Shown piece after piece: positions 1 through 7,372 of a DNA stretch of 64,000 bases (its first letter is position 1; each line of letters opens with the position of its first letter). Position numbers and translations under genes: made by a program. The stretch is from an uncultured Bacteroidales bacterium (GTDB lineage Bacteria > Bacteroidota > Bacteroidia > Bacteroidales > Bacteroidaceae), in the NCBI GenBank assembly GCA_902798685.1, contig CADBXO010000013.1:1-64000 (forward strand). The letters run 5' to 3'. The notes beneath the pieces were generated by a model. The model had not been told where the DNA came from. It saw nothing but the letters and a program-made list of their open reading frames with translations, and ran no database searches.

Positions 1-1
1 T

Positions 2-175
2 CTGGTAAAGGCCGGTGTGGTAGATCCCGCCAAGGTTACACGTGTGGCTCTTGAGAACGCCGCCTCTATTGCAGGTATGTTCCTGACAACCGAGTGCGTT
101 ATCGTAGAGAAGAAGGAGGACAAACCGATGCCTGCTATGGCTCCCGGAATGGGCGGCATGGATGGCATGATGTGA
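2..175 (+). CDS. groL: 60 kDa chaperonin GroEL, C-terminal end (partial)
   Basis: Only the last 57 residues are in the window; the gene enters from the left edge. The frame starting at base 2 reads [20 protein letters not shown], the conserved end of the GroEL equatorial domain, and finishes with the Gly/Met-rich tail GMGGMDGMM typical of bacterial GroEL. GroEL is the ATP-driven cytoplasmic folding chamber that works with GroES. The TGA stop lies inside the left arm of a long inverted repeat (171-289), so the repeat abuts or replaces the normal 3' end and may end the transcript. Identification is secure; the upstream part is not visible. Confidence 0.95.
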   Translation: MVKAGVVDPAKVTRVALENAASIAGMFLTTECVIVEKKEDKPMPAMAPGMGGMDGMM

Positions 176-289
176 CAAAGGGGACGGTTCTCTTTGGCAT
201 CATCCTAAAGATTAAGATTCCATCTGACACTGATATGTGTTGGATGGATTCTTTTTGTAGTGCCAAAGAGAACCGTCCCCTTTGTCACA
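171..289. repeat. 119-bp near-palindromic element with 29-bp perfect terminal inverted repeats (MITE/REP-like)
   Basis: Bases 171-199 and 261-289 are exact reverse complements of each other over 29 bp (core GGGGACGGTTCTCTTTGGCA on the left). The 61-bp middle is itself an imperfect hairpin (CCATC-N2-ACAC facing GTGT-N2-GGATG), so the whole element can fold into one long stem. It covers the groEL stop codon and ends about 23 bp before the purN -7 box. Similar 'GGGGACGGTTCT' palindromes are familiar, from memory, as small non-autonomous elements linked to REP-associated/IS200-like transposases in other bacteria. It could act as a groEL terminator, a mobile element, or both. Confidence 0.8.
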
Positions 290-311
290 TCGCACTTGGC
301 AAAATTTTCAC

Positions 312-319
312 TATTTTTG
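312..319 (+). promoter_or_regulatory. Bacteroidetes -7 box for purN
   Basis: TATTTTTG fits the Bacteroidetes -7 consensus TAnnTTTG and lies only 6 nt before the purN ATG at 326, so the transcript would have almost no leader. A -33 element is not clear. Confidence 0.6.
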
Positions 320-325
320 CAGAGT

Positions 326-997
326 ATGATTAAATTAGCAATTCTTGCATCGGCAAATGGTACTAACGCTCAGGCGATAATTGAGGCTGTAAAGTTAGGA
401 AAGCTTGATGCTGATGTTAAGGTGGTTCTGACCAATAAAGAGGATGCGGGTGTGATTGAACGTGCCCGTCGTCTAGGCGTTCCCGTAGAGATTGTTCCGT
501 CAAAAGGACATCGCAACCGCGCTGAATATGATGCTATTGTTGTTGAGGTGTTGCGCAAATATGATGTTGACACTATTGCCCTGGCGGGTTGGATGAGGAT
601 CTTGAGTGAGGTGTTCGTGAATGCCTATGAGGGCAGGATACTGAATCTGCATCCGGCTCTGCTTCCCAGCTTCAAGGGTGCTACGGCTATTGTCGACGCT
701 TATGAGCATGGTGTCAGGATTACCGGCTGCTCGGTTCATCTGGTTACTCCGGAGTTGGATGCCGGTCCGGTGATAATTCAGGCCGGCGTTCCCGTGAACG
801 GTACTGTCGATGAGCTGGAGGCTCAGATTCACCGTATGGAGCACCGTATTTTTCCGCAGGCCCTGCAGTGGTTCTCGGAAGGACGTATCAGTGTTGAAGG
901 CCATAAAGTGATTGTTGCACCGGCCCGACACAATGTAAAGAAGATTGATTTCATAGAGGGTTGCCTGGTTTCACCGGCACTCGAGGAAAAATTATAA
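326..997 (+). CDS. purN: Phosphoribosylglycinamide formyltransferase
   Basis: PurN transfers a formyl group from 10-formyl-THF to GAR in step 3 of purine synthesis, in the cytoplasm. The 223-residue product has the PRPP-family nucleotide loop (ASANGTN, residues 9-14), the catalytic pair in LNLHPALLPSFKG (Asn107, His109) and the catalytic Asp145 in TPELDAGPVI, all at the expected spacing (E. coli enzyme 212 aa). An in-frame ATG exists at 260, but it lies inside the inverted repeat and upstream of the -7 box; the ATG at 326 starts the family-typical MIKLAILAS. The next gene, deoD, begins 4 nt after the stop, so purine synthesis and salvage are probably co-transcribed. Confidence 0.93.
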   Translation: MIKLAILASANGTNAQAIIEAVKLGKLDADVKVVLTNKEDAGVIERARRLGVPVEIVPSKGHRNRAEYDAIVVEVLRKYDVDTIALAGWMRILSEVFVNAYEGRILNLHPALLPSFKGATAIVDAYEHGVRITGCSVHLVTPELDAGPVIIQAGVPVNGTVDELEAQIHRMEHRIFPQALQWFSEGRISVEGHKVIVAPARHNVKKIDFIEGCLVSPALEEKL

Positions 998-1001
998 GCT
1001 T

Positions 1002-1715
1002 ATGAGTAGAGAAGATACCCCCACGGCTCATATTGCAGCGCAGTATGATGATGTAGCCAAGACTGTTATCATGTGCGGCGATCCGCTCCGCGCCAAGTTC
1101 ATTGCCGAGAAGTACCTGACTGACCCGGTCCTCTTCAACGAGGTTCGCGGAATGCTGGGATACACCGGTTATTACAAAGGCAAGCGTGTATCGGTTATGG
1201 GTCACGGAATGGGTATTCCTTCAATAGGTATCTACTCTTACGAGTTGTTCAACTTCTTTGATGTGGAGAGCATCATCAGGGTTGGTACAGCCGGTGCCTT
1301 GAGTCCTGACATGCAGATAGGCGATATGCTTTTTGCCCAGGCTGCCTGCACGGACTCCGATTACGGTCACCAGTACGGATTCCCTGCCAAGTTCGCCCCG
1401 ATAGCAAGCTTTGAACTGCTTGAAAAAGCCGCTCAGGTGGCTCGCGAGAACGGTTTCCCGTTCCAGGTGGGAAATATCTACAGTGCCGATGTGTTCTATG
1501 ATGAATCAGACAGGCAGATGGAGTGGGGTAAGTTCGGCGTTAAGGCTGTCGAAATGGAGGCTGCCGGACTCTACATCAATGCCGCTGCCACAGGTAAGAA
1601 GGCTCTTACCATATGCACCATATCGGACCAGCTGGTTCACCGCAAGTATGCATCGACCGAGGAACGTCGCAGCAGCTTTACCAACATGATGAAGGTGGCG
1701 TTGGAAATAGCATAA
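1002..1715 (+). CDS. deoD: Purine-nucleoside phosphorylase, DeoD type
   Basis: Cleaves purine (deoxy)nucleosides with phosphate to free base and (deoxy)ribose-1-phosphate; cytoplasmic, hexameric in the family. The 237-aa protein matches E. coli DeoD (239 aa) along its whole length: GDPLRAKFIAEKYL near the start, RGMLGYTGYYKGKRVSVMGH, RVGTAGALSPDMQIGD, the phosphate/ribose motif VEMEAAGLY, and ALTICTISDQL with the base-binding Asp209. It sits between purN and prmC with 4-nt gaps on both sides, which makes it a member of the purN operon. Confidence 0.95.
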   Translation: MSREDTPTAHIAAQYDDVAKTVIMCGDPLRAKFIAEKYLTDPVLFNEVRGMLGYTGYYKGKRVSVMGHGMGIPSIGIYSYELFNFFDVESIIRVGTAGALSPDMQIGDMLFAQAACTDSDYGHQYGFPAKFAPIASFELLEKAAQVARENGFPFQVGNIYSADVFYDESDRQMEWGKFGVKAVEMEAAGLYINAAATGKKALTICTISDQLVHRKYASTEERRSSFTNMMKVALEIA

Positions 1716-1719
1716 CCTT

Positions 1720-2541
1720 ATGAAAGAGATTCTGCAGCGCATAGAAGGTGCTTTGGGCGGCCGGTATGTTGCGGCAGAGCTTGAATCTATAAAGAAGGCA
1801 CTGTGTCTGGAATATCTGGGCATCAGTGCCGTTTCGTTTTATACCAAAGAGAAAGTTTCCGCGGATACCGGAAAGCTGGATAAGGCTTTGGCGCGTCTGG
1901 CAGCCGGTGAGCCTTTGCAGTATGTTATCGGTTCCACTCCTTTCTGCGGGCTTACTTTCAGGGTCGATGGGCGGGTGCTGATACCGCGTCCCGAGACTGC
2001 GGAGCTGGTGGAGTGGGTTGCTCAGGATGCTGATTCCAAAGGCTCGTTGCTGGATGTGGGTACGGGCAGCGGATGCATTGCCGTGAGTCTGGCTAACCGC
2101 CTTCCCGGCTGGAAGGTGCAGGGATGGGATATCAGCGACGGAGCACTTGAGGTAGCCCGTGAGAACAGCCGCCTTAACGGCACTCAGGTGGAGTTCCGCA
2201 AGGTTGATATTCTGAATGCCTCCGCTGATTCCGGGTTTGATGTGATTGTGAGTAATCCTCCCTATGTCATGGAGTCTGAGAAGGCTCAGATGGAGGATAC
2301 GGTGCTGGAGTTTGAGCCTCATCTGGCTCTGTTTGTATCGGACTCTGACCCGTTGCTCTTCTATAGGGCGATTGCAGCGTTCGGGCATCGGACCCTTAAT
2401 AGTGGCGGACGGCTCTATTTTGAGATCAATCCTCTGTTGGTGGAGGAGATGATGGAGATGCTTATGGGTGCGGGCTACCGGGAGGTGGAGGTCCGCCGCG
2501 ATATATTTGGAAAACCACGAATGATAAAAGCTATACTATGA
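1720..2541 (+). CDS. prmC: Peptide chain release factor N5-glutamine methyltransferase
   Basis: PrmC methylates the Gln of the GGQ motif in RF1/RF2, using S-adenosylmethionine. The 273-aa product has the helical N-terminal substrate domain with IPRPETAELVEW, the SAM-binding loop LLDVGTGSGCIAVSLA and the diagnostic NPPY motif (Asn179 to Tyr182), which binds the glutamine side chain. Length fits the family (277 aa in E. coli). Its last codons overlap the recX start by 4 nt (ATGA), showing translational coupling. Confidence 0.93.
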   Translation: MKEILQRIEGALGGRYVAAELESIKKALCLEYLGISAVSFYTKEKVSADTGKLDKALARLAAGEPLQYVIGSTPFCGLTFRVDGRVLIPRPETAELVEWVAQDADSKGSLLDVGTGSGCIAVSLANRLPGWKVQGWDISDGALEVARENSRLNGTQVEFRKVDILNASADSGFDVIVSNPPYVMESEKAQMEDTVLEFEPHLALFVSDSDPLLFYRAIAAFGHRTLNSGGRLYFEINPLLVEEMMEMLMGAGYREVEVRRDIFGKPRMIKAIL

Positions 2542-3002
2542 CAGAATCTGAAGGAAAGACACTGGCCGAGCGATACTGCTCGGGGGCTGAGCATTGCTGC
2601 GCTGAGGTTCGAACCATGCTCGAACGGCACAAGGTTGAGGCCGATGAGATTGCACTTATCCTTAAACACCTGGTTAAGGAGGGTTATGTTGATGAGGGGC
2701 GTTATGCTGACGCCTTTGTACATGACAAGGTCCGATTTGCTAAGTGGGGGCGGGTCAAGATAAGCCAGGCTCTCTGGCAGAAACGTATCCCTGCTGATGT
2801 TGCCGATGCGGCATTGGCCCGTATTGACGAGGATGAGTATATGAGCGCTCTCAAGGAGGTAGCTGCCTCACGTTACCGCCAGACCAAGGGGGCAACGGAG
2901 TATGAGCGTAAGATGAAGACCATGAAATCCGTCTGTTCCCGCGGGTATGAGCCGGCGCTTGTGCGCAAGGTGCTGAACCTGCAGGATTCCCTTGATGATT
3001 GA
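2538..3002 (+). CDS. recX: RecX family regulatory protein
   Basis: RecX proteins bind RecA filaments and limit recombinase activity. The 154-aa sequence is a small, charged, all-helical protein with the three-helix repeats of the family: LAERYCSGAEHCCAEVRTML, ILKHLVKEGYVDEGRYADAF (the best conserved segment) and FAKWGRVKISQALWQKRIP. The start overlaps prmC by 4 nt. recA is not adjacent, which is usual for Bacteroidales. Family assignment rests on the pattern GYVDEGRYADAFV plus GRVKISQAL and is good; the precise effect on RecA cannot be judged. Confidence 0.85.
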   Translation: MTESEGKTLAERYCSGAEHCCAEVRTMLERHKVEADEIALILKHLVKEGYVDEGRYADAFVHDKVRFAKWGRVKISQALWQKRIPADVADAALARIDEDEYMSALKEVAASRYRQTKGATEYERKMKTMKSVCSRGYEPALVRKVLNLQDSLDD

Positions 3003-3004
3003 TT

Positions 3005-3718
3005 ATGGAGGCGGGTGGTTTCAGGCGCCCGGGACTTGTTCGTAAGCTGTTTGAGTTTGTTTTTCCGCATTACTGCAAGGTTTGCGGGCATCGGCTCGAT
3101 CCTTCGGAGGAACAGCTTTGCGTTACTTGCTATCTGGGTATGCCGCGGTTGGAATACCGCAGGAATGATATCAATCCTACCGAGCGGATGCTTCTTGCTG
3201 AGAAGAGCCTGGTCCGGGCGGCTTCGGTGCTTCATTACAGCAAGGAGAGTGATTACCGCAATATCCTTTTTCATCTTAAGTATTGGCGGCATCCTCAGGT
3301 GGGGGTCTGGTTGGCTCGGGTGGGGGCTCAGGAACTCATCCCTCAGGGATTCTTTGAGGGGATTGACTGCATCGTTCCCATGCCTATCACCTATTGGAAG
3401 GAGATTAAGCGCGGGTATAACCAGTGCTCCTTTATTGCAAAGGGGATTCGGCAGGCTACCGGATTGCCTATTGTCAATAATGCTGTAAAGCGTGTACATG
3501 AGCACTCCAAGCAGGCCGGATTGGGCAAATACCAGCGTTGGAATAACGCTCAGAACCTTTTTGCGGTGACAAATCCCTCTATGCTGCAAGGCAAGCACGT
3601 GCTTGTGGTTGATGATGTGGTTACAACCGGAGCAACCTTATGCTCACTTATTGACGTTATGGAGGCAAAAATCCCGAACTTGAGAGTTAGTGTGTTCACT
3701 CTTGCTGTAGCAGACTGA
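3005..3718 (+). CDS. comF: ComF family phosphoribosyltransferase-like protein
   Basis: The 237-aa product has an N-terminal zinc ribbon (Cys24, Cys27, Cys39, Cys42 in CKVCG and CVTC) and a C-terminal type I phosphoribosyltransferase fold with the PRPP loop VLVVDDVVTTGAT at residues 199-211. This is the ComF/GntX architecture, linked to DNA uptake in naturally competent bacteria and of unknown role in most others. A TTG at 2999 is also in frame, but the ATG at 3005, 2 nt after the recX stop, is the natural start. It is the last gene of the purN operon before queA's own promoter. Confidence 0.88.
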   Translation: MEAGGFRRPGLVRKLFEFVFPHYCKVCGHRLDPSEEQLCVTCYLGMPRLEYRRNDINPTERMLLAEKSLVRAASVLHYSKESDYRNILFHLKYWRHPQVGVWLARVGAQELIPQGFFEGIDCIVPMPITYWKEIKRGYNQCSFIAKGIRQATGLPIVNNAVKRVHEHSKQAGLGKYQRWNNAQNLFAVTNPSMLQGKHVLVVDDVVTTGATLCSLIDVMEAKIPNLRVSVFTLAVAD

Positions 3719-3726
3719 TTTCTTGT

Positions 3727-3734
3727 TATCTTTG
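3727..3734 (+). promoter_or_regulatory. Bacteroidetes -7 box for queA
   Basis: TATCTTTG matches TAnnTTTG; the queA ATG at 3744 is only 9 nt downstream, giving a very short leader. A TTG-containing stretch sits about 19 nt upstream in the 3' end of comF. Confidence 0.6.
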
Positions 3735-3743
3735 CACCCCGAA

Positions 3744-4988
3744 ATGAAAGAGAGCGTAAAACATATTAAGATTAGCGAGTTCAACTATCCGTTGCCCGAT
3801 GAGCGGATAGCCAAGTTTCCTCTTGCTGAGCGTGACAGTTCAAAGCTGTTGCTGTACAGGCATGGGGAGGTAAGCCATGATGTTTTCCGTAATCTTCCTG
3901 AGTATCTGCCTAAGGGGGCTCTGATGATCTTTAATAATACCAAGGTGATCCAAGCCCGACTTCATTTCCGCAAGGAGGCTACCGGCGGGCCTAAATCAAC
4001 TGGAGCTCTCATTGAGATTTTCCTGCTTGAGCCGGCTGATCCGTCAGACTATCAGGTTATGTTCACCCAGACTGAGCACTGCTCATGGTATTGCCTGGTG
4101 GGCAACCTGAAACGCTGGAAGGAGGATACTCCCGTACTGCGCAATACCGTTCAGATAGGTGACCGCACCATCACACTTGAGGCCCGTCGCGGTCCTCTGC
4201 ATGGAACCAGTCACAGAATTGACTTCAGTTGGGATGGTGGTATAAGCTGGGCCGAACTTTTGGAGGCGGTTGGCGAGATACCTATTCCTCCTTATCTGAA
4301 CCGAGAGTCACAGGAGAGTGACAAGACCACATATCAGACCGTTTATTCCAAGATCAAGGGCAGCGTTGCCGCTCCCACTGCCGGACTACACTTTACCGAG
4401 CGTGTTCTCAAGGATCTGGATGAGCATGGAATTGACCGTGAGGAGCTTACTCTGCATGTTGGCGCGGGAACATTCCGTCCGGTGAAATCAGAGGAGATCA
4501 GCGGTCATGAGATGCATACAGAATTCATTGCCGTCAAGCGCGGTACCATTGAGAAGCTGATTGCTCATGGCGGTGAGACCATCGCTGTGGGAACCACATC
4601 GGTCCGCACCATTGAGAGCCTCTACTATATCGGCGTCTATCTGAGCACCCATCCGGATGCAACTGAGGAGGAGATGCATGTCAACCAGTGGACTCCTTAT
4701 GAGACGGAGCCCGATATGACATCGGTCCAAGCTCTCCAGTGCATACTGGATTACCTGGACCGTCATAATTTGGACGTGCTTAAGACAAGCACTCAGATTA
4801 TCATTGCGCCGGGTTACAAGTACCACATCGTCAAGATGATGGTCACCAATTTCCACCAGCCTCAGAGCACTCTGCTTCTGCTGGTATCGGCCTTTGTAAA
4901 CGGCGACTGGAAAAAAATCTACGACTACGCCCTAACTAACGGATTCAGATTCCTTAGTTACGGAGACTCTTCGCTGCTTATTCCTTGA
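3744..4988 (+). CDS. queA: S-adenosylmethionine:tRNA ribosyltransferase-isomerase
   Basis: QueA moves the ribosyl part of SAM onto preQ1 in tRNA to form epoxyqueuosine. Family motifs are present: FNYPLPDERIAKFPLAERDSS near the start, MIFNNTKVIQARL, IPIPPYLNRESQESDKTTYQ, the active-site stretch GSVAAPTAGLHFTERVL, LHVGAGTFRPV and NFHQPQSTLLLLVSAF. At 414 aa it is longer than the usual ~350 aa; extra residues lie in the middle (about 90-170), a long form that I recall as common in Bacteroidetes. An upstream in-frame TTG at 3723 is rejected because it precedes the -7 box. The 3' end overlaps the convergent lipoprotein gene by 11 nt. Confidence 0.93.
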   Translation: MKESVKHIKISEFNYPLPDERIAKFPLAERDSSKLLLYRHGEVSHDVFRNLPEYLPKGALMIFNNTKVIQARLHFRKEATGGPKSTGALIEIFLLEPADPSDYQVMFTQTEHCSWYCLVGNLKRWKEDTPVLRNTVQIGDRTITLEARRGPLHGTSHRIDFSWDGGISWAELLEAVGEIPIPPYLNRESQESDKTTYQTVYSKIKGSVAAPTAGLHFTERVLKDLDEHGIDREELTLHVGAGTFRPVKSEEISGHEMHTEFIAVKRGTIEKLIAHGGETIAVGTTSVRTIESLYYIGVYLSTHPDATEEEMHVNQWTPYETEPDMTSVQALQCILDYLDRHNLDVLKTSTQIIIAPGYKYHIVKMMVTNFHQPQSTLLLLVSAFVNGDWKKIYDYALTNGFRFLSYGDSSLLIP

Positions 4989-5508
4989 GATCTTTTGAAT
5001 AGTAGTGTACGGCTTCAAGTTTGTGGTTCTTCTTACCATCCAAGCCGAACACCTCTTCACGGTTGCTGACCTTTGCCCAGCCGTGGATATCTGAGTAGAT
5101 ATCACTTACGCGGATCATGTCATTCTCAAAGGTAAAGACGGATGCGATTGAGGTCTTATAACCAGGCTGCTCTTCCTCTTCACCGAAATCCAGTGTCAGC
5201 TGATTGTTTTTTAAAGTGTATGAAAAGTTTACGGTAGTGGAATCATCGGGGTAGAGATTACCTGTGCCGTCCTCATTGAAGGACCATTTTACCTCATAAG
5301 GGTACATCAGGACCGGCTTTATAGCCGCACTGTCGCAGATTCCGATTGTAGCTGAGTCATAATCCAACTTATTACCATCAAAAAAATACTCAGAAAGGGA
5401 AAGCTCAAAGATTCCTGAAATTGAATCCTCACTGTTCTTGTCCTTGCAAGAAACAAAACAGATTGCCAACACCATCAGCAATCCTCCCAAAAACAGACTT
5501 TTCTTCAT
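4978..5508 (-). CDS. Hypothetical lipoprotein, beta-rich (lipocalin-like)
   Basis: I do not recognise a named family. The 176-aa product has a lipoprotein signal (MKKSLFLGGLLMVLAICFVS followed by Cys21), then an acidic, beta-strand-rich domain with alternating pattern (GIFELSLSEYFFDG, VKWSFNEDGTGNLYP, FSYTLKNNQLTLDFG), which resembles the lipocalin-like domains of Bacteroidetes lipoproteins. Asp follows Cys+1 Lys (CKDKNSED), a spacing that in Bacteroides can direct surface export, though this is inference. It has its own -7 box at 5529-5536 and is divergent from the HAD gene. The stop region overlaps the 3' end of queA by 11 nt on the other strand. Confidence 0.7.
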   Translation of the reverse strand: MKKSLFLGGLLMVLAICFVSCKDKNSEDSISGIFELSLSEYFFDGNKLDYDSATIGICDSAAIKPVLMYPYEVKWSFNEDGTGNLYPDDSTTVNFSYTLKNNQLTLDFGEEEEQPGYKTSIASVFTFENDMIRVSDIYSDIHGWAKVSNREEVFGLDGKKNHKLEAVHYYSKDLKE

Positions 5509-5528
5509 TGGAATAAACTATTTGCCTG

Positions 5529-5536
5529 CAAAGGTA
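5529..5536 (-). promoter_or_regulatory. -7 box for the lipoprotein gene
   Basis: TACCTTTG on the minus strand, 20 nt before the ATG; matches TAnnTTTG. Confidence 0.6.
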
Positions 5537-5588
5537 ATATTTATTTTCCATTTGGCGGATTTACACAAAGTGGGAATAACTGTGCAAT

Positions 5589-5606
5589 CGTATCCTTTTT
5601 GATACG
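5589..5606. promoter_or_regulatory. Palindrome between divergent promoters
   Basis: CGTATC-cttttt-GATACG, a perfect 6-bp inverted repeat between the two divergent -7 boxes (5529-5536 minus, 5638-5645 plus), about where a -33/operator region of the HAD gene would lie. It could be an operator; nothing else supports this. Confidence 0.3.
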
Positions 5607-5637
5607 GAGCGAGCAAAGGTAAGGAGGTGTAAAAAGG

Positions 5638-5645
5638 TATCTTTG
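5638..5645 (+). promoter_or_regulatory. -7 box for the HAD phosphatase gene
   Basis: TATCTTTG, a consensus TAnnTTTG, 22 nt before the ATG at 5668. Confidence 0.6.
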
Positions 5646-5667
5646 CAAAGCTGAAAAATTGAGAATT

Positions 5668-6531
5668 ATGGAGAGACCGACAGTTGCACTGATGTATGAT
5701 TTTGACGGAACATTATCACCGTCATACATGCAGGAGTACGATTTCATGGACGCCATAGGACTCACCGACAAAGAGTCATTCTGGAAGGCATCCCACGGAC
5801 TTGCCGAAAAGCAGCAGTCCAGCACCATCCTTGCCTACATGAAACTTATGGTCGATAAGGCCAAGGAGAACGGTATCAGCATCCGCCGCCAGCAGTTCGT
5901 AGAATTCGGCCGCGGAATAGGCTTCTTCCCCGGAGTGGAACAGTGGTTCGAGCTCATTAACCGCAAAGGAGCCGAGATGGGAGTGAACGTAGAGCACTAC
6001 ATAATCTCATCGGGCCTTAAGGAACTCATCGAAGGAACATCAATAGCAAAGTATTTCAAGGAGATTTACGCCTGCTCGTTCATGTATGAGAACGACGCTG
6101 CGGTATGGCCCGCAGTAGCAGTGGACTTTACATCCAAGACCCAGTTCATCTTCATGATCAACAAGGGTATTCATGATATCTGGCGCAACGCCCAGATCAA
6201 TGACTCCATGCCCGATGAAGGGCGTCCCGTGCCCTTCCAGCATATGATCTACTTTGGTGACGGAGAGACCGACATCCCCAGCATGCGAATAGTAAAGAGC
6301 GAGGGCGGTCACTCAATAGCCATCTACAAACCCGACAATGACTCAAGCCGTGCACAGGCACGCAATCTGGTACAGCGCGGACGCGTGAATTTTGCATGTC
6401 CGGGTGACTACACCGAGGGCAGTGAACTGTACAATGCCGTGATAGCAACAATAGCCACAATAAAGACAGATTCAGAATTCCATTATCTGGAGCGCAGAAA
6501 TCAGAAGTCCATGCTCCAGAATGATAAATAG
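5668..6531 (+). CDS. HAD superfamily phosphatase
   Basis: A 287-aa cytoplasmic HAD hydrolase. Motif I is DFDGTLSP (nucleophile Asp11 and Asp13), motif II is the Ser in YIISSGLKE, motif III Lys probably in DFTSKTQF and motif IV is FGDGETDIPSM. The long helical insert between motifs I and II is a C1 cap as in phosphoserine-phosphatase-like enzymes. The physiological substrate cannot be told. A TTG at 5659 is in frame, but ATG at 5668 is preferred. The gene precedes etfBA with a 4-nt gap to the etfB ATG, so the flavoprotein genes may share its transcript. Confidence 0.85.
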   Translation: MERPTVALMYDFDGTLSPSYMQEYDFMDAIGLTDKESFWKASHGLAEKQQSSTILAYMKLMVDKAKENGISIRRQQFVEFGRGIGFFPGVEQWFELINRKGAEMGVNVEHYIISSGLKELIEGTSIAKYFKEIYACSFMYENDAAVWPAVAVDFTSKTQFIFMINKGIHDIWRNAQINDSMPDEGRPVPFQHMIYFGDGETDIPSMRIVKSEGGHSIAIYKPDNDSSRAQARNLVQRGRVNFACPGDYTEGSELYNAVIATIATIKTDSEFHYLERRNQKSMLQNDK

Positions 6532-6535
6532 ACCT

Positions 6536-7369
6536 ATGGAAAAATTCAATATAATAGTTTTGGCAAAGCAGGTGCCCGATACCCGTCAGGTAGGAAAGGA
6601 TGCCATGAATGCCGACGGCACAATCAACCGTGCCGCACTTCCGGCCGTATTCAACCCGGAGGACCTCAACGCCCTGGAGCAGGCCCTTGCCATCAAGGAC
6701 CGTTTCCCCGGCAGTACAGTTACCATGCTGACAATGGGTCCTGAGAGAGCAAAAGAGATAGTGATGGAGGGTGTGTTCCGCGGAGCCGACGGCGGTTACC
6801 TCTTGACCGACCGCCTGTTTGCAGGAGCCGATACCCTTGCAACATCATATGCCCTGTCAACTGCAATCCGCAAGATAGGCAAGTTCGATATCATAATAGG
6901 CGGCCGTCAGGCAATTGACGGTGATACAGCCCAGGTAGGTCCTCAGGTGGCCGAGAAACTTGGTCTGAACCAGATAACCTATGTGGAGGAGATCCTTGAG
7001 ATGGACAGCAAGTCCGTTACCGTAAAGCGCGTGATCACCGGTGGTGTGGAGACCGTAAAGGCTCCGCTGCCCTGCCTGCTCACCGTAAACGGAAGCGCCG
7101 CACCCTGCCGTCCCCGCAACGCCCGTCTGCTCATGGGCCGCAAGAACTACGAGGTACCCGCATGGACCGTGGCCGATGTGAACGCCGATCCCGCCAAGTG
7201 CGGACTGTCAGGTTCACCCACCAAGGTAAAGAAGATTGAGAACATAGTATTCCAGGCCAAGGAGAGCAAGCGCTATGGTGCCGATGAAAAGGAGATAGCC
7301 GCTGGTGCCGATGAAAAGGAGATAGCCGCTCTGATTGAGGAACTGGCCGTAAACCATATAATAGGATAA
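6536..7369 (+). CDS. etfB: Electron transfer flavoprotein, beta subunit
   Basis: EtfB forms a heterodimer with EtfA that carries electrons from acyl-CoA dehydrogenases. The 277-aa sequence shows the FixA/EtfB hallmarks: IIVLAKQVPDT at the start, NPEDLNALEQALAIKD, TMGPERAKEIVMEGVFRGAD, IIIGGRQAIDGDTAQVGPQVAE (nucleotide/AMP-binding region) and PLPCLLTVNGSAAPCRPRNA (recognition loop). An ATG at 6521 would overlap the preceding gene; 6536 gives the standard MEKFNIIVLAKQ. An exact 27-bp tandem duplication near the 3' end (7277-7330) adds nine residues (GADEKEIAA twice). The gene is followed 3 nt later by etfA. Confidence 0.93.
   Translation: MEKFNIIVLAKQVPDTRQVGKDAMNADGTINRAALPAVFNPEDLNALEQALAIKDRFPGSTVTMLTMGPERAKEIVMEGVFRGADGGYLLTDRLFAGADTLATSYALSTAIRKIGKFDIIIGGRQAIDGDTAQVGPQVAEKLGLNQITYVEEILEMDSKSVTVKRVITGGVETVKAPLPCLLTVNGSAAPCRPRNARLLMGRKNYEVPAWTVADVNADPAKCGLSGSPTKVKKIENIVFQAKESKRYGADEKEIAAGADEKEIAALIEELAVNHIIG
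7277..7330 (+). repeat. Perfect 27-bp tandem duplication inside etfB
   Basis: Two identical 27-bp units (7277-7303 and 7304-7330), each coding GADEKEIAA, keep the reading frame. Perfect identity in every codon position suggests a recent slippage event or an assembly artefact. Confidence 0.95.
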
Positions 7370-7372
7370 GCC

